NCBI RefSeq assembly: GCF_016862215.1
Contig: NZ_BOMN01000148.1
Coordinates: forward strand, 1-56,328
Direction: 5' to 3'
Origin: Winogradskya humida
GTDB lineage: Bacteria > Actinomycetota > Actinomycetes > Mycobacteriales > Micromonosporaceae
Length of the DNA: 56,328 nt
The position numbers and the translations under genes were made by a program. Below the pieces are notes generated by a model. It worked only from the letters and a program-made list of their open reading frames with translations, had not been told where the DNA came from and did not search any database. This document shows, piece by piece, positions 8,247 through 17,509 of the stretch (positions within the stretch are counted from its first letter, which is position 1; each line of letters opens with the position of its first letter).

Positions 8247-11200
8247 ATGCTCCGTACCCTCGCCGCAGCGGTCGTCCTCACCGCTGCTGTGCTTTCCGTT
8301 CCGCAGGCGGCAAGCGCCGCGGACCTGGCCCTCACGCAGTACGTCAATCCCCTGATCGGTACGGATGACAGCAACTCGCCCAACCCCGTCGGCGGCGGTG
8401 CGGGTGGCAGCACGTTCCCCGGTGCCACCGTGCCGTTCGGGATGGTGCAGTTCAGCCCGGATACGCCGACGGGGTCGCCGTCGGGGTACCGGGACCGGGA
8501 CCGGACGATCGAGTCGTTCAGTCTCACGCATTTCAACGGGGCCGGGTGCCCGAACAACGAGGATCTGCCGATCCTGCCGGTGACCGGCGCGCTCGGTGCC
8601 TCGCCCGGGAATTCCTGGACCAGTTATGCGTCCGCCTACACGAAGTCCAACGAGTCGGCCTCGCCCGGTTACTACAAGAACCGGCTCGACAAGTACGGCG
8701 TGGACGCCGAGTTGAGTGCCACCACGCGCACCGGCGCCCTGCGGTTGACGTATCCGGCGAGCACCACCGCGCGGGTGCTGATCAACGCGAGCCGCTCGGC
8801 GACCGGGGACCGGGACGGGAACGTGTCGATAACCGGGAACCGGGTCTGGGGTGAGCACACCGCGGGCGGGTTCTGCGGTGGGCGTACGTTCAAGATGTAC
8901 TACTCGATCCTCTTCGACCGTACGCCCACCGGCTTCGGCACGTTCAACGGCGCGACGGTCAGCGCGGGATCGGCGAGCGCGAGCGGCACGCAGGCCGGCG
9001 CGTACGTCACGTTCGACACCACGAGCAACGCCGTGGTGAACGCGACCGTAGGGATCTCGTTCGTCAGTGTCGCCAACGCGCAGAACAACGCCACCGCCGA
9101 GGCCGCGTCGTTCGCCGATGTGCGCAGCAACGCGGACGCGAAGTGGAACACCGCGCTCAACCGGGTGCAGGTCACCGGTGGCGCCGCGACGGAGCTGCAG
9201 AAGTTCTACACCGCGCTGTACCACGTGCTGCAGAACCCGAACATCGCCAGCGACACCAACGGCGAGTACCGCGGCTTCGACGGCGCTGTGCACACCGCGA
9301 GCCATCCCGTCTATCAGAACTATTCGGGCTGGGACATCTACCGGTCCTGGTCGGCGCTGGTCGCGCTGATCGCGCCGGACGTGATGACCGACATCGTGAA
9401 GTCCATGGTGCTCGACGGCCAGCAGGGCGGCTCGCTGCCGAAATGGTCGCACCAGAGCATCGAGGACTTCGTCATGCCCGGCGACCCGGGACCGATCGTC
9501 GTGGGCAGCGCGTACGCGTTCGGCGTACGCGGATTCGACACCGCGGCAGCCCTGGCCCTGATGAAGAACAGCGCGAACGGTGGCGGCTCGCAGGGCTACG
9601 TCCTCCGCGGCAACCAGTCCGTCTACGCGGCGAACGAGTTCATCCCGGGCAACCCTTCGGAGACCCTGGAATACGCGTCCAGCGACTTCGCCATCGCCCA
9701 GTTCGCCAAGGCGGTGGGCGACACGGGCGCGTACACCACGTTCAGCACCCGCTCGCAGTTCTGGCGCAGCTCGTTCAACGGTGAGTCGTCCTTCATCCAT
9801 ACCCGCGACGGCGGTGGCGCGTGGTCGACGCCGTTCAACCCCGCGCAGGAAAGCCCCTACGTGGAAGGCAATGCTGCCCAGTACAGCTGGATGGTCCCGC
9901 ACAACCTCGGCGCGGTCGTCACGCTCATGGGTGGCCCGGCCACGGCGGTGCAGCGTCTCGACCACCACTTCACGGAGCTGAACGGCGGGCTGTCCCGGCC
10001 GTACTTCTACATCGGCAACGAACCCGAGCACGGGGTGCCGTGGGCGTACAACTTCGCCCGCAAGCCCGCCGGTGCCAGTGACGCGGTGCGCCGGGTGATG
10101 GCCGAGTCCTTCACCACGGGCGCGGGCGGCCTGCCCGGCAACGATGACCTCGGCGCGACATCGGCCTGGTACGTCTGGTCGGCGCTCGGCTTCTACCCCG
10201 TCACCCCGGGCGCCGACACGCTCGCCGTGCACGGCGGCTCGTTCCCCAGCGTGCTCATCCAGCGCCCGTCCGGGAACATCACCGTCACCGGTGGCAGCGC
10301 CGCGAACCGTTACGTGCAGACACTTTCCGTCGGCGGAACAGCGACGAGCCACAACTTCTTCAGGTACGCCGACATCGCGGCGGGCGGCACCGTCGCGTTC
10401 ACAATGGGCAGTGCTGCTTCGGCGTGGGGGACCGGCGCGGGTGACGTACCCCCCAGCTTTGCCGAAGGTCGCACACAGCCGCCGGCCGAACCCGACCTCG
10501 GGGCGAACCTGGCCCAGGGCCGGTCCGTCACCGGGTCGGCGGCGTGCAACAGCGCGGAGTCCGCGGCCAAGTCCGTCGACGGTGCGATCGCGGGCAACAG
10601 CAAATTCTGCTCCGGGACCGCCCCGCAATTCCTGCAGGTGGACCTCGGCTCCGCCCGCACGGTCAGCTCCTTTGTGGTCAAACACGCCGGCCTCGGCGGT
10701 GAGCAGACCAACTGGAACACCGGCGCTTTCACCCTTTCCACAAGCCTTGACGGTACGGCGTGGAGCACCGCGGTCAGCATCACCGGCAGCAAGGCCAGCC
10801 GCAGCTACCTGCCGATCGCCGCCCGCACCGCGCGCTACGTCCGGCTGGACACGACCCAGCCGGCCGCCGACGGCAGCGGCACCGCCAGAATCTACGAGGT
10901 CGAGGTGTACGGCAGCAGCAGTGCCCCGACCGACCTGGCGCTACGCCGCACCGCCACAGCCGACTCTTCCTGCGCCGCCACGGAAAGCCCCGACCGGGCG
11001 TTCAACGGCAGCTGGCTGGGCGGCTGGTTCGACAAGTGGTGCTCGCAGGGCACGACGAAATGGCTGCAGACCGACCTCGGCAGCACCCAGCACATCGGCT
11101 CGGTCGTGATCCGGCACGCCGGCGCTGGTGGCGAGTATCCGAAGTGGAACACCCGCGACTTCGACGTCCAGACCTCCCCGGACGGCACGACCTGGACAAC

Positions 11201-11345
11201 CCGCGCCCAGGTCCGCGCCAACACGGCGGACACGACGACAACAACGGTCAACGCCGACGCACGCTATCTGCGCGTCGCCGTGGTGACCCCGACCCAGGAC
11301 GGCACCACCGCCGCCCGCATCTACGAGGTCGACGTCCGCGCCTGA
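8247..11345 (+). CDS. Secreted GH92 alpha-mannosidase with two F5/8-type C-terminal modules
   Basis: 1032 residues with a clean signal peptide (about 1-24, ending AASA). The catalytic part (about 30-745) carries GH92 hallmarks. These are YVNPLIGT at the N-terminus, FPGATVPFGM, LTHFNGAGC, GGSLPKWSH, EGNAAQYSWMVPHN and the C-terminal GNDDLGATSAWYVWSALGF. GH92 enzymes are calcium-dependent exo-alpha-mannosidases. Two discoidin/F5/8-type modules follow (about 755-890 and 895-1032), each with DLGS and ARYxR strands, likely for glycan attachment. An AAGGGA lies upstream of the ATG. Role inferred: extracellular release of mannose from yeast or fungal mannan or N-glycans, controlled by the LacI-like site at 8201. 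Monocistronic, with a terminator at 11352. Confidence 0.93.
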   Translation: MLRTLAAAVVLTAAVLSVPQAASAADLALTQYVNPLIGTDDSNSPNPVGGGAGGSTFPGATVPFGMVQFSPDTPTGSPSGYRDRDRTIESFSLTHFNGAGCPNNEDLPILPVTGALGASPGNSWTSYASAYTKSNESASPGYYKNRLDKYGVDAELSATTRTGALRLTYPASTTARVLINASRSATGDRDGNVSITGNRVWGEHTAGGFCGGRTFKMYYSILFDRTPTGFGTFNGATVSAGSASASGTQAGAYVTFDTTSNAVVNATVGISFVSVANAQNNATAEAASFADVRSNADAKWNTALNRVQVTGGAATELQKFYTALYHVLQNPNIASDTNGEYRGFDGAVHTASHPVYQNYSGWDIYRSWSALVALIAPDVMTDIVKSMVLDGQQGGSLPKWSHQSIEDFVMPGDPGPIVVGSAYAFGVRGFDTAAALALMKNSANGGGSQGYVLRGNQSVYAANEFIPGNPSETLEYASSDFAIAQFAKAVGDTGAYTTFSTRSQFWRSSFNGESSFIHTRDGGGAWSTPFNPAQESPYVEGNAAQYSWMVPHNLGAVVTLMGGPATAVQRLDHHFTELNGGLSRPYFYIGNEPEHGVPWAYNFARKPAGASDAVRRVMAESFTTGAGGLPGNDDLGATSAWYVWSALGFYPVTPGADTLAVHGGSFPSVLIQRPSGNITVTGGSAANRYVQTLSVGGTATSHNFFRYADIAAGGTVAFTMGSAASAWGTGAGDVPPSFAEGRTQPPAEPDLGANLAQGRSVTGSAACNSAESAAKSVDGAIAGNSKFCSGTAPQFLQVDLGSARTVSSFVVKHAGLGGEQTNWNTGAFTLSTSLDGTAWSTAVSITGSKASRSYLPIAARTARYVRLDTTQPAADGSGTARIYEVEVYGSSSAPTDLALRRTATADSSCAATESPDRAFNGSWLGGWFDKWCSQGTTKWLQTDLGSTQHIGSVVIRHAGAGGEYPKWNTRDFDVQTSPDGTTWTTRAQVRANTADTTTTTVNADARYLRVAVVTPTQDGTTAARIYEVDVRA

Positions 11346-11351
11346 CCGAGT

Positions 11352-11384
11352 GCGCCGGGCGGGTGAGACATGCCCGCCCGGCGC
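11352..11384 (+). terminator. Intrinsic terminator after GH92
   Basis: A perfect 12-bp GC stem (11352-11363 with 11373-11384) and a 9-nt loop, 7 nt after the GH92 stop codon. Confidence 0.8.
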
Positions 11385-11420
11385 TGTCACGGACGTCACG
11401 AAGTTTGGACTTGCTGGTTC

Positions 11421-11439
11421 ACTTTGCGAAGAGCAAAGT
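11421..11439. promoter_or_regulatory. Inverted repeat upstream of the aldo/keto reductase-TetR operon
   Basis: ACTTTGC (11421-11427) and its exact complement GCAAAGT (11433-11439) flank a 5-nt spacer, giving a 19-nt operator-like site 50 nt before the reductase start. The downstream operon encodes a TetR regulator, so autoregulation at this site is the simplest reading. Confidence 0.55.
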
Positions 11440-11488
11440 ATGGACCAGGCGGTCCGATCGGGGCGCCGGATCAGGGGATGAGGCGGTC

Positions 11489-12583
11489 ATGAACAACTAC
11501 TATCTGCTCGGGCGTTCCGGGCTGCGGGTCAGCCGGTTGGCGCTGGGGACGATGAACTTCGGGGTCGACGGGTTCCACAAGGCGTACGGGAAGACCGAGG
11601 AGGAGGCCGAGCCGATCTTCCGCGCGTACGTGGAGTCCGGTGGCAATTTCATCGACACCGCAGACTTCTACACCGCGGGGGAGAGCGAACGCATCCTCGG
11701 CAGCCTGATCAAGCGGGCGGGCAACCGCGAGCGGCTCGTGCTGACCGGCAAGTTCACCAACAGCATCGACCCGGGCGACCCGAACGCCAGCGGCAACGGG
11801 CGCAAGCACATCGTCCGGGCGGTCGAGGCGTCGCTCAGGCGGCTCGGCACCGACTACCTCGACCTCTACCTGCTGCACACCTGGGACCGGATCACCCCGG
11901 TGGAGGAGGTCGTGCGGACGCTGGACGACCTGGTCCGGGCGGGGAAGATCCGCCACGGTGGGCTGTCGGACGTTCCCGCCTGGTACGCCGCCCGCGCCCA
12001 GAGCTACGCCGAGGCCCACGCCATGAGCCCCCTGGTCACGGTCCAGTTGCCGTACTCGCTGGTGAACCGGGCCATCGAGGCGGAGTTCGTGCCGATGGCG
12101 CAGAACCTGGGCATGGGCGTGACCGTCTGGAGCCCTGTCGCGGGCGGCCTGCTCACCGGCAAGTACCGGCGTTCGGCCGGCGGCATGGACGGCACCGGCC
12201 GGCTGACCAACCCCGAGGCGGGCGGCGCGGCCGTCACCGACCACGACTGGCAGGTCATCGAGACCCTCGAGAGCGTCGCCGCCGACCTGGGCCGGCCGAT
12301 GGCGCAGGTGGCGATCAACTGGGTCGCGACCCGGCCCGGCGTCGCGTCGGTGGTCCTCGGCGCCAGCAGCGCCGCGCAGGTGCGGAGCAACCTCGCCGCG
12401 CTCGACTTCGACCTCCCGCCCGATGCCCGGCGCCGGCTCGACGAGGTCAGCGCGACACCACCGGCGCTGCCCTACGCCATGTTCACCCCGGAATACCAGA
12501 GCTGGATCGTCAGCCCCGGCCTCGGCATCGGTGACAAGCCGGCCGGCTACCACCAGCCCGTCTTCAACGCCGTGAATTCCTAG
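11489..12583 (+). CDS. Aldo/keto reductase
   Basis: 364 residues from ATG 11489, which has a GATGAGG-type ribosome site; the open frame extends further upstream only as an antisense-like shadow of the GH92 3' end. It is a TIM-barrel NADPH-dependent oxidoreductase. The catalytic tetrad is visible as Asp56, Tyr61, Lys88 and His130 (FIDTADFY, LTGKF, LYLLHTW). The C-terminal cofactor segment is VVLGASSAAQVRSNL. Residue order matches the AKR11/12-like YajO/potassium-channel-beta-related group. The substrate is not predictable. A TetR gene follows 18 nt after the stop, so the two are probably one operon controlled by the repeat at 11421. Confidence 0.92.
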   Translation: MNNYYLLGRSGLRVSRLALGTMNFGVDGFHKAYGKTEEEAEPIFRAYVESGGNFIDTADFYTAGESERILGSLIKRAGNRERLVLTGKFTNSIDPGDPNASGNGRKHIVRAVEASLRRLGTDYLDLYLLHTWDRITPVEEVVRTLDDLVRAGKIRHGGLSDVPAWYAARAQSYAEAHAMSPLVTVQLPYSLVNRAIEAEFVPMAQNLGMGVTVWSPVAGGLLTGKYRRSAGGMDGTGRLTNPEAGGAAVTDHDWQVIETLESVAADLGRPMAQVAINWVATRPGVASVVLGASSAAQVRSNLAALDFDLPPDARRRLDEVSATPPALPYAMFTPEYQSWIVSPGLGIGDKPAGYHQPVFNAVNS

Positions 12584-12601
12584 CGGCCTATCCTCGACGC
12601 C

Positions 12602-13201
12602 ATGACCGGATTGACCGCTAAAGGCGCCGCGACCCGTGAACGGATCGTGCGCGCCGCCACCGAGCTGATCCTGGAGCGCGGGGTCGCCGGGATGACGCTC
12701 GACGAGATCCGCGACGGCACGAAGACCAGTAAGAGTCAGCTCTTCCACTACTTCCCCGGCGGCAAGAGCGAGCTGGTCGCCGCGATCGCCGGTTACCAGA
12801 ATTCCCAGGTCATGGCCGCCCAGGAGCCCTGGATCGACCGGCTCGACTCCTGGCGGGCCTGGCAGGGCTGGCGCGACGCCGTCATCACCCACTACACCGG
12901 GCTCACCCACAAGTACTGCTCGGTCAGCGCGCTGGTCAACGAGGTCGCCCCGACCGAGCCGGAGCTGTCCACCCAGATCGCGGCGTATGCCGACCGCTGG
13001 CTCGCCCAGCTGGCTGCGGGCCTGCACCTGATGCGCGACACCAAGCTGCTGCGCTCCGACGCCGACCCGGACCGGCTGGCCCTGGCCGTCTTCGCGTCGT
13101 TGCAGGGCGGCCTGCTGGTCATGCAGTCCAAGAACAATATCGAACCGCTCGCCGCCGCTCTCGACGGTTCGCTGGCGATGCTGCGCAGTTACGCCACCTG
13201 A
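12602..13201 (+). CDS. TetR/AcrR-family regulator
   Basis: 199 residues. The N-terminal helix-turn-helix spans about 10-56 (RERIVRAATELILERG, MTLDEIRDGTKTSKSQLFHYF), with the canonical HYF tail of the recognition helix. The C-terminal ligand domain includes CSVSALVNEVAPTEPEL, as in the TetR_C_6/YcdC-like group. It sits 18 nt downstream of the aldo/keto reductase on the same strand and likely represses that operon in response to a reductase substrate. No better-defined ligand can be inferred. Confidence 0.9.
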   Translation: MTGLTAKGAATRERIVRAATELILERGVAGMTLDEIRDGTKTSKSQLFHYFPGGKSELVAAIAGYQNSQVMAAQEPWIDRLDSWRAWQGWRDAVITHYTGLTHKYCSVSALVNEVAPTEPELSTQIAAYADRWLAQLAAGLHLMRDTKLLRSDADPDRLALAVFASLQGGLLVMQSKNNIEPLAAALDGSLAMLRSYAT

Positions 13202-13250
13202 CAAGGCGGCGTTTATCCGCGCCATACATGACGCGGACGACGATGGGTGG

Positions 13251-14150
13251 ATGCGAACCACCTTCACGCGGGTCGCCGTCGGGGCCGCGATCGTTCTCGG
13301 GGTCGCGGTGAGTGCGCCGGGGCCCGCCCAGGCGATCGCTCATGGGGAGGACGCTGCCGCGGGGCAGTACGGGTTCTCGGTGCGGCTGAGCATGACCGGT
13401 CTTCCGGCCGCCGACCACGGCAGCCGGGACAGCTCGTGCTCCGGGGCGCTCATCGCACCCCGGTGGGTGATCACGGCCGGTCACTGCTTCCGGGACGCGT
13501 CGGGCAAGCGCGTCGGGCGTACGGTCGCCGGGCGCACCACCGCCACGATCGGCCGCACCGCCCTGACCGACCACACCGGCCACGAGATCGACGTCGTGGC
13601 GGTCCATCAGTCGAAGACGGCCGACGTGTCCCTGGTCGAGCTGGACGAGGCGGTCACCGATGTCGAGCCGCTGCGGATCGCCACCACCCCCGCCGCGCCC
13701 GACGAGACCGTCCGGCTCACCGGCTGGGGCCTGACCAGCTACGACGAGGGCGACACCGTCGACCGGCTGCAGACCGGCGAATTCGTCGTCACCGAGCTCG
13801 GCGAGGCGACGGTGAGCGTCGCCGGGCGGGCACCCCGGGCCGACACCAGCGCCTGCCCGCACGACTCGGGCGGCCCCTACTTCCGCACCCGCGCCGACGG
13901 CGTCCCCGAACTGGTCGCGGTGGTCAGCCGCGGCCCGGCCTGCCCGCACACCGGCGATGACGTGGCCGCCCGCGCCGACAACCTCACCGGCTGGGTGTCG
14001 GACACCATGGCCGGCCGGGTCCTGGGCCTCACCCGGAACTGGTGGATCGCTGTCTGCGCGGCGCTCGCGGGTCTGCTCGCGATCGCAGTAGTGATCAGGA
14101 CCAGCCGCCGAGGTAGCCGGCGAGGCCCGGGTCGGCGTCGAGCGGGGTGA
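13251..14150 (+). CDS. Trypsin-like (S1) serine protease with C-terminal membrane anchor
   Basis: 299 residues. A signal peptide (about 1-28, ending AQA) is followed directly by a trypsin fold. The triad is His78 (TAGHC), Asp125 (ADVSLVELD) and Ser206 (DSGGP); cysteines near 63/79 and 202/226 fit two disulfides. Residues about 263-282 (WWIAVCAALAGLLAIAVVI) form a membrane helix followed by a basic tail. This places the protease outside the cell, tethered to the membrane. There is no canonical activation site after the signal peptide beyond the IAHGED segment, which resembles the IVGG start of a mature trypsin. Its last 56 bases overlap the convergent glycosyltransferase gene. Confidence 0.92.
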   Translation: MRTTFTRVAVGAAIVLGVAVSAPGPAQAIAHGEDAAAGQYGFSVRLSMTGLPAADHGSRDSSCSGALIAPRWVITAGHCFRDASGKRVGRTVAGRTTATIGRTALTDHTGHEIDVVAVHQSKTADVSLVELDEAVTDVEPLRIATTPAAPDETVRLTGWGLTSYDEGDTVDRLQTGEFVVTELGEATVSVAGRAPRADTSACPHDSGGPYFRTRADGVPELVAVVSRGPACPHTGDDVAARADNLTGWVSDTMAGRVLGLTRNWWIAVCAALAGLLAIAVVIRTSRRGSRRGPGRRRAG

Positions 14151-15375
14151 CGCCGGCGTTGTCGTCGGCGTGGGTCTCGAACATGTCTTGTCCCCAGGTC
14201 GCGCGGCGGGCGCGGGCGCGGGCGGAGTCGATCCGGACAGCTGGTCCGAGCAGCACTGTGCCGAGGGTGCCGACGCCGGCCGCTGACACCGCGTCCCGCA
14301 GGGCATCCGCGATGCTGTCGACGCGGATCGCCGCCGGCAGGTCGACGACCACGCGGGCCAGGGGAGCGGCGCCGGCTTTGGTCACCCGCTGATCGGAGCT
14401 GAAAAGGCCGAGGAATTCGTCGGGTACGCAGACCACGGCCGCCGGGAGCGCCGCGAGCACCGAATCGACGCACACGAACGCGGCGGCCGGTGACGGTGCC
14501 GCGCCGAGCCTGACCACGATGTCCGGGTTCGCGCTGCGCAGACCGTGCCCCCGCGACCCGGCGACCCCGATGACGTCGGCGAGCAGCAGCGTCTCGTTGT
14601 CCTTGCGTGCACGGCGGGCCGGGTCGTCCAGCTCGCGCCCCGCCCAGTCGGGCCCGTCGTGCCAGGCCACGGCGTCGGCGGCGTGGGCAAGGATCGCACC
14701 GCCGAGCCAGGCGCGGTACGCCCACTCCCAGTCCTCGCCGCCGTACGCGCGGAACTGCTCGTCGAATCCGCCCACCCGCTCGAAGAACCAGCGCGAACAG
14801 GCGAGTGCGGCGCTGATGACGTACCTGTAGGCCCGGTCGTCGGCGTCGAGCAGGTCCCGCGTGTTGTGATAGCCGTCCCGGAGCCACTGCGGTTCGGGGA
14901 GCTCGGCCGCGGGGCCGGCCTGTTCCACGGGGGCGTCGACGGGGAGTTCGGCGAGGGCGGCGTGCCGCCTGCGGCCTACGACGACGGCCTCGGGTGCGAG
15001 TGCCGGGAGCCGTGCCATGCGGGTCAGGTACGAAGGCTCGGGCACGGTGTCGGCATCGAGGAAACACAGCACGTCGCCGGTCGCTGCCGCCGCGCCGAGG
15101 TTGCGTGCCGCCGCCGCGCGGAATCCCTCGTCGGCCTGGCGCAGGAGACGGACCCCGGCCGGCACCCGCGGCGGTTCCGGGGATCCGTCGTCGACGACGA
15201 TCACCTCGGTGCGGGCGGCGGGATGCGTCTGCCGGTTCAGCGCGGCGAGCGTACGGTCCAGCTCGGCCTGTTGCTTGTAGTGCACGACGATGACGGACAC
15301 GGTCGGTGGTTCGTCGGGGTTGACGCCGTCGAGGAGATCCCAGCGGTTGCCGGGGACTGAGCGGCCGGTCACCAT
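14095..15375 (-). CDS. Family 2 glycosyltransferase with galactosyltransferase-like C-terminal motif
   Basis: 426 residues from ATG 15375, which overlaps the upstream stop by 7 nt, so translation is coupled. The GT-A domain carries VSVIVVHYKQQ, EVIVVDDGS and the metal-binding LDAD. The acceptor-side motif GGFDEQFRAYGGEDWEWAYR is the one seen in Glyco_transf_7C proteins. The C-terminal 170 residues have no clear family. No membrane segment, hence cytoplasmic or peripheral. It is the last gene of the minus arm of a divergent glycosyltransferase cluster. Its 3' end overlaps the protease gene by 56 nt. Confidence 0.88.
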   Translation of the reverse strand: MVTGRSVPGNRWDLLDGVNPDEPPTVSVIVVHYKQQAELDRTLAALNRQTHPAARTEVIVVDDGSPEPPRVPAGVRLLRQADEGFRAAAARNLGAAAATGDVLCFLDADTVPEPSYLTRMARLPALAPEAVVVGRRRHAALAELPVDAPVEQAGPAAELPEPQWLRDGYHNTRDLLDADDRAYRYVISAALACSRWFFERVGGFDEQFRAYGGEDWEWAYRAWLGGAILAHAADAVAWHDGPDWAGRELDDPARRARKDNETLLLADVIGVAGSRGHGLRSANPDIVVRLGAAPSPAAAFVCVDSVLAALPAAVVCVPDEFLGLFSSDQRVTKAGAAPLARVVVDLPAAIRVDSIADALRDAVSAAGVGTLGTVLLGPAVRIDSARARARRATWGQDMFETHADDNAGVTPLDADPGLAGYLGGWS

Positions 15376-16439
15376 GCGATGTCCTTGCTCCACCAGCGCA
15401 GGTACGCGGCGGCGGTGTCGTCGAGATGCGGGCGGGTGACGGCGTGTGCCGGGAGCCAGGTCGACGCCGGGTCGGCGAGCGCGGCGGCGATCGCTTCCGC
15501 GAGCCGATCGGGCGCGACGAGATGCACGGTCGCGGGTCGCAGTGCCGCCATCTCCCGGGTGTAACGCCCGTCGATGACCAGGGGACGGCGTCCCGCGGCG
15601 ATCCAGGTGGCCAGCGACCCGGACGCGGAGAAGTGTCGATGCGCTACGACAGGCACGGCCACCTCCCGGCACCGCGCGATGAGATCCTCCTCGGCCACGA
15701 AGCCGGTCACGTCGACGGCGATCCCGTGCGCCGCGGCTTGCTCGGCGAACACCCGGAGATCCTCCTCGTGCCCCGCCGACGGCCCCCCGAGCACGGTCAT
15801 GCGGGGCCGGTCGGCCAGGGCGGCCACCGCGTCGACGACTTCGGCGTGGCCCTTGCCCGGGTAGAAGAACCCGAGCACAGCGACGTCGGGGGAGCCGGGT
15901 CTGGTCCTGGGCGAGGAAAAGGGCGCGGGTGTGACGGGCAGGGGCACGACGGCGAGGACCCGGGGCGCGATGCCGGCCTCGGCGAGGTGGGCGGCTTCGT
16001 GGTGGCTGTTGACGACGACACCGCGCGTGACGGCCGCGACTCGGGCGTAACAGTCGGTGCGGCGGGGGAGATTACGCGGGCCGTCGGAGGGCTGCGGGAT
16101 GTCATGGAGAGTGACGGTGAGCGCTGTGCGGGCGGCGATGCGTTCCACGAGCGCGGCCGCGTGCTCCGGGGAACCGGCCCAGAGCCGGTCCGTGAAGTGG
16201 AGGTGGGCACGCTCCGGCGGTTGCTCACCGAGCAGGTCCGCCGCGGAAACCCCCAGCCGGATGCCGGTCTCCGCCGCCACGGCCGCGGCAAGATCCCGCG
16301 CAGCGACAGTGACCCCGTGGCGCTGATCATCGGTCACGACGAGCGAGGGCAAACCGTGGCGCTGGCAAGCAGTCCCGGCAGGCGAGGGCGATCCCTGGCG
16401 CGGGTCGCTGGTCGCGGCGGGTGCGGGGAGTCCGGTCAT
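15369..16439 (-). CDS. GT4-like glycosyltransferase
   Basis: 356 residues, GT-B fold of the glycosyl transferases group 1 type. Typical features are LTVTLHDIPQPSDG in the N-terminal domain, VAVLGFFYPGKGHAEVVDAV at the interdomain boundary, and a C-terminal domain with VTGFVAEEDLIARC. The usual EX7E motif is degenerate: SASGSLATWIAAGRRPLV lacks the first glutamate. The start overlaps the previous stop by 4 nt (ATGA) and its own stop overlaps the next start by 7 nt, so three minus-strand genes are co-translated. Donor sugar unknown. Confidence 0.85.
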   Translation of the reverse strand: MTGLPAPAATSDPRQGSPSPAGTACQRHGLPSLVVTDDQRHGVTVAARDLAAAVAAETGIRLGVSAADLLGEQPPERAHLHFTDRLWAGSPEHAAALVERIAARTALTVTLHDIPQPSDGPRNLPRRTDCYARVAAVTRGVVVNSHHEAAHLAEAGIAPRVLAVVPLPVTPAPFSSPRTRPGSPDVAVLGFFYPGKGHAEVVDAVAALADRPRMTVLGGPSAGHEEDLRVFAEQAAAHGIAVDVTGFVAEEDLIARCREVAVPVVAHRHFSASGSLATWIAAGRRPLVIDGRYTREMAALRPATVHLVAPDRLAEAIAAALADPASTWLPAHAVTRPHLDDTAAAYLRWWSKDIAW

Positions 16440-17338
16440 GAGTCGCCCAGGATCTTCAGGGAGTCGGCGTGGCGGGTGAGGCCGGCCTGGACGGCGTCGG
16501 GGTGGGCTGAATACCAGGCCAGGTGTGCTTCGCGGACGGCGCCGGCCTCGATGACCGCGCCGTCGACCAGCCAGTCCGGGCGCTCGTCCGGCTCATCGAG
16601 ATCCCAGGCTTCGATGACTGCCGCTTCGCGGGGCGCATGGACGGAGTTGAGCAGCGGCCGGCCCGGATCGGTGGCGTGTGAAGGGAGGCCGAGTGCGGCA
16701 CGGACGCGTGCCGCCAGGGCTGTGAAGATCGGGTTGCCGGGGTGGTTGAGGGTCCGCATGAGCGCGAACGACGGTGCCGCGAAGAGATCCGAGACGATCA
16801 CGGTGCCGTGGGCGGCTTCTCGCGTACTCAACTGGGTGAGGGAGTGGTCCGCGATCGCCCGGACCGTCGCGGGGTTGAGGCGCACGGTGGGGAGTCCGGC
16901 GGCTTCGGCGAGCACGCGCAGGTCGTGGTATTCGACGAGCGGCGGGACGAGGCCCGGGTCGGACGGGGGACGGATGATGGCGTGCGCGGGGTACAGGCCG
17001 GCGAAGCGGATCACCGGCACCCGCACCGTCCGGACTCCGGGGCCGAGGCGCGCGCTGAGCTGCGCCGTGCCGAGCGGGAGGCCGCGGTAACCGTCGCGGA
17101 TCGGCTGGGAGACCAGGAACGACGCCCGGCCCAGCCAATGGTCCAGGTGGGGGAGGTCGGCTGCGGTCAGTTCGTGGACGGCAGGCAGGCGGACCGTACG
17201 CAGACCAGCGCCGTCAAGCATGATCCGTAACGACTCCGCCTGGCAGTTCCCTGTCACGAGAGTGATGGGACCGTCACCGTGCGGCTCGGAAAGTCCGTAG
17301 AACTCCCCGTAGTGCCAGGTCCGCGGGGAGTTATCCAT
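16436..17338 (-). CDS. WcbI-like polysaccharide biosynthesis protein (putative acyltransferase)
   Basis: 300 residues. Near the N-terminus it has ITLVTGNCQAESLRIML, the GNCQ signature of the WcbI family. That family takes its name from a capsule gene of Burkholderia and is thought to bind CoA and modify polysaccharide. The remaining sequence has HELTAADL, LVSQPIRDGYRGLPLGT and VRVPVIRFAGLYP, in the same order as WcbI proteins. It is the first gene of the minus arm and overlaps the GT4 gene by 4 nt. It is probably the decorating enzyme for the glycan built by the cluster. The reaction is inference. Confidence 0.8.
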   Translation of the reverse strand: MDNSPRTWHYGEFYGLSEPHGDGPITLVTGNCQAESLRIMLDGAGLRTVRLPAVHELTAADLPHLDHWLGRASFLVSQPIRDGYRGLPLGTAQLSARLGPGVRTVRVPVIRFAGLYPAHAIIRPPSDPGLVPPLVEYHDLRVLAEAAGLPTVRLNPATVRAIADHSLTQLSTREAAHGTVIVSDLFAAPSFALMRTLNHPGNPIFTALAARVRAALGLPSHATDPGRPLLNSVHAPREAAVIEAWDLDEPDERPDWLVDGAVIEAGAVREAHLAWYSAHPDAVQAGLTRHADSLKILGDS

Positions 17339-17390
17339 GATCCCTCACGCATTCCCGTAAATCCGCTGCTCACACCCGTTCTGCCAAAGC

Positions 17391-17408
17391 GATGTTGTCA
17401 GAAACATC
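17391..17408. promoter_or_regulatory. Inverted repeat in the divergent glycosyltransferase promoter region
   Basis: GATGTT (17391-17396) and AACATC (17403-17408) flank a 6-nt spacer in the 171-nt region between the two arms of the glycosyltransferase cluster. It is a candidate operator that could serve both directions. The rest of the intergenic region shows no clear -35/-10 pair. Confidence 0.4.
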
Positions 17409-17509
17409 TCAGCGAATCCCGGGACGTTGTGGGCATCCCGTGTCCTGCGCGCATCCCGAGCCTGGCGTCGGTCGCCCGCACCACCTGACCGATCCTCGAG
17501 GAGGCCGCT

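Noticed and set aside
8226..10685. An 819-codon minus-strand open frame
   Set aside because: Shadow of the GH92 gene, which has a signal peptide and family motifs.
10760..11488. N-terminal extension of the aldo/keto reductase reading frame
   Set aside because: The upstream part is a shadow of the GH92 C-terminal modules; the reductase has its own ribosome site at 11489.
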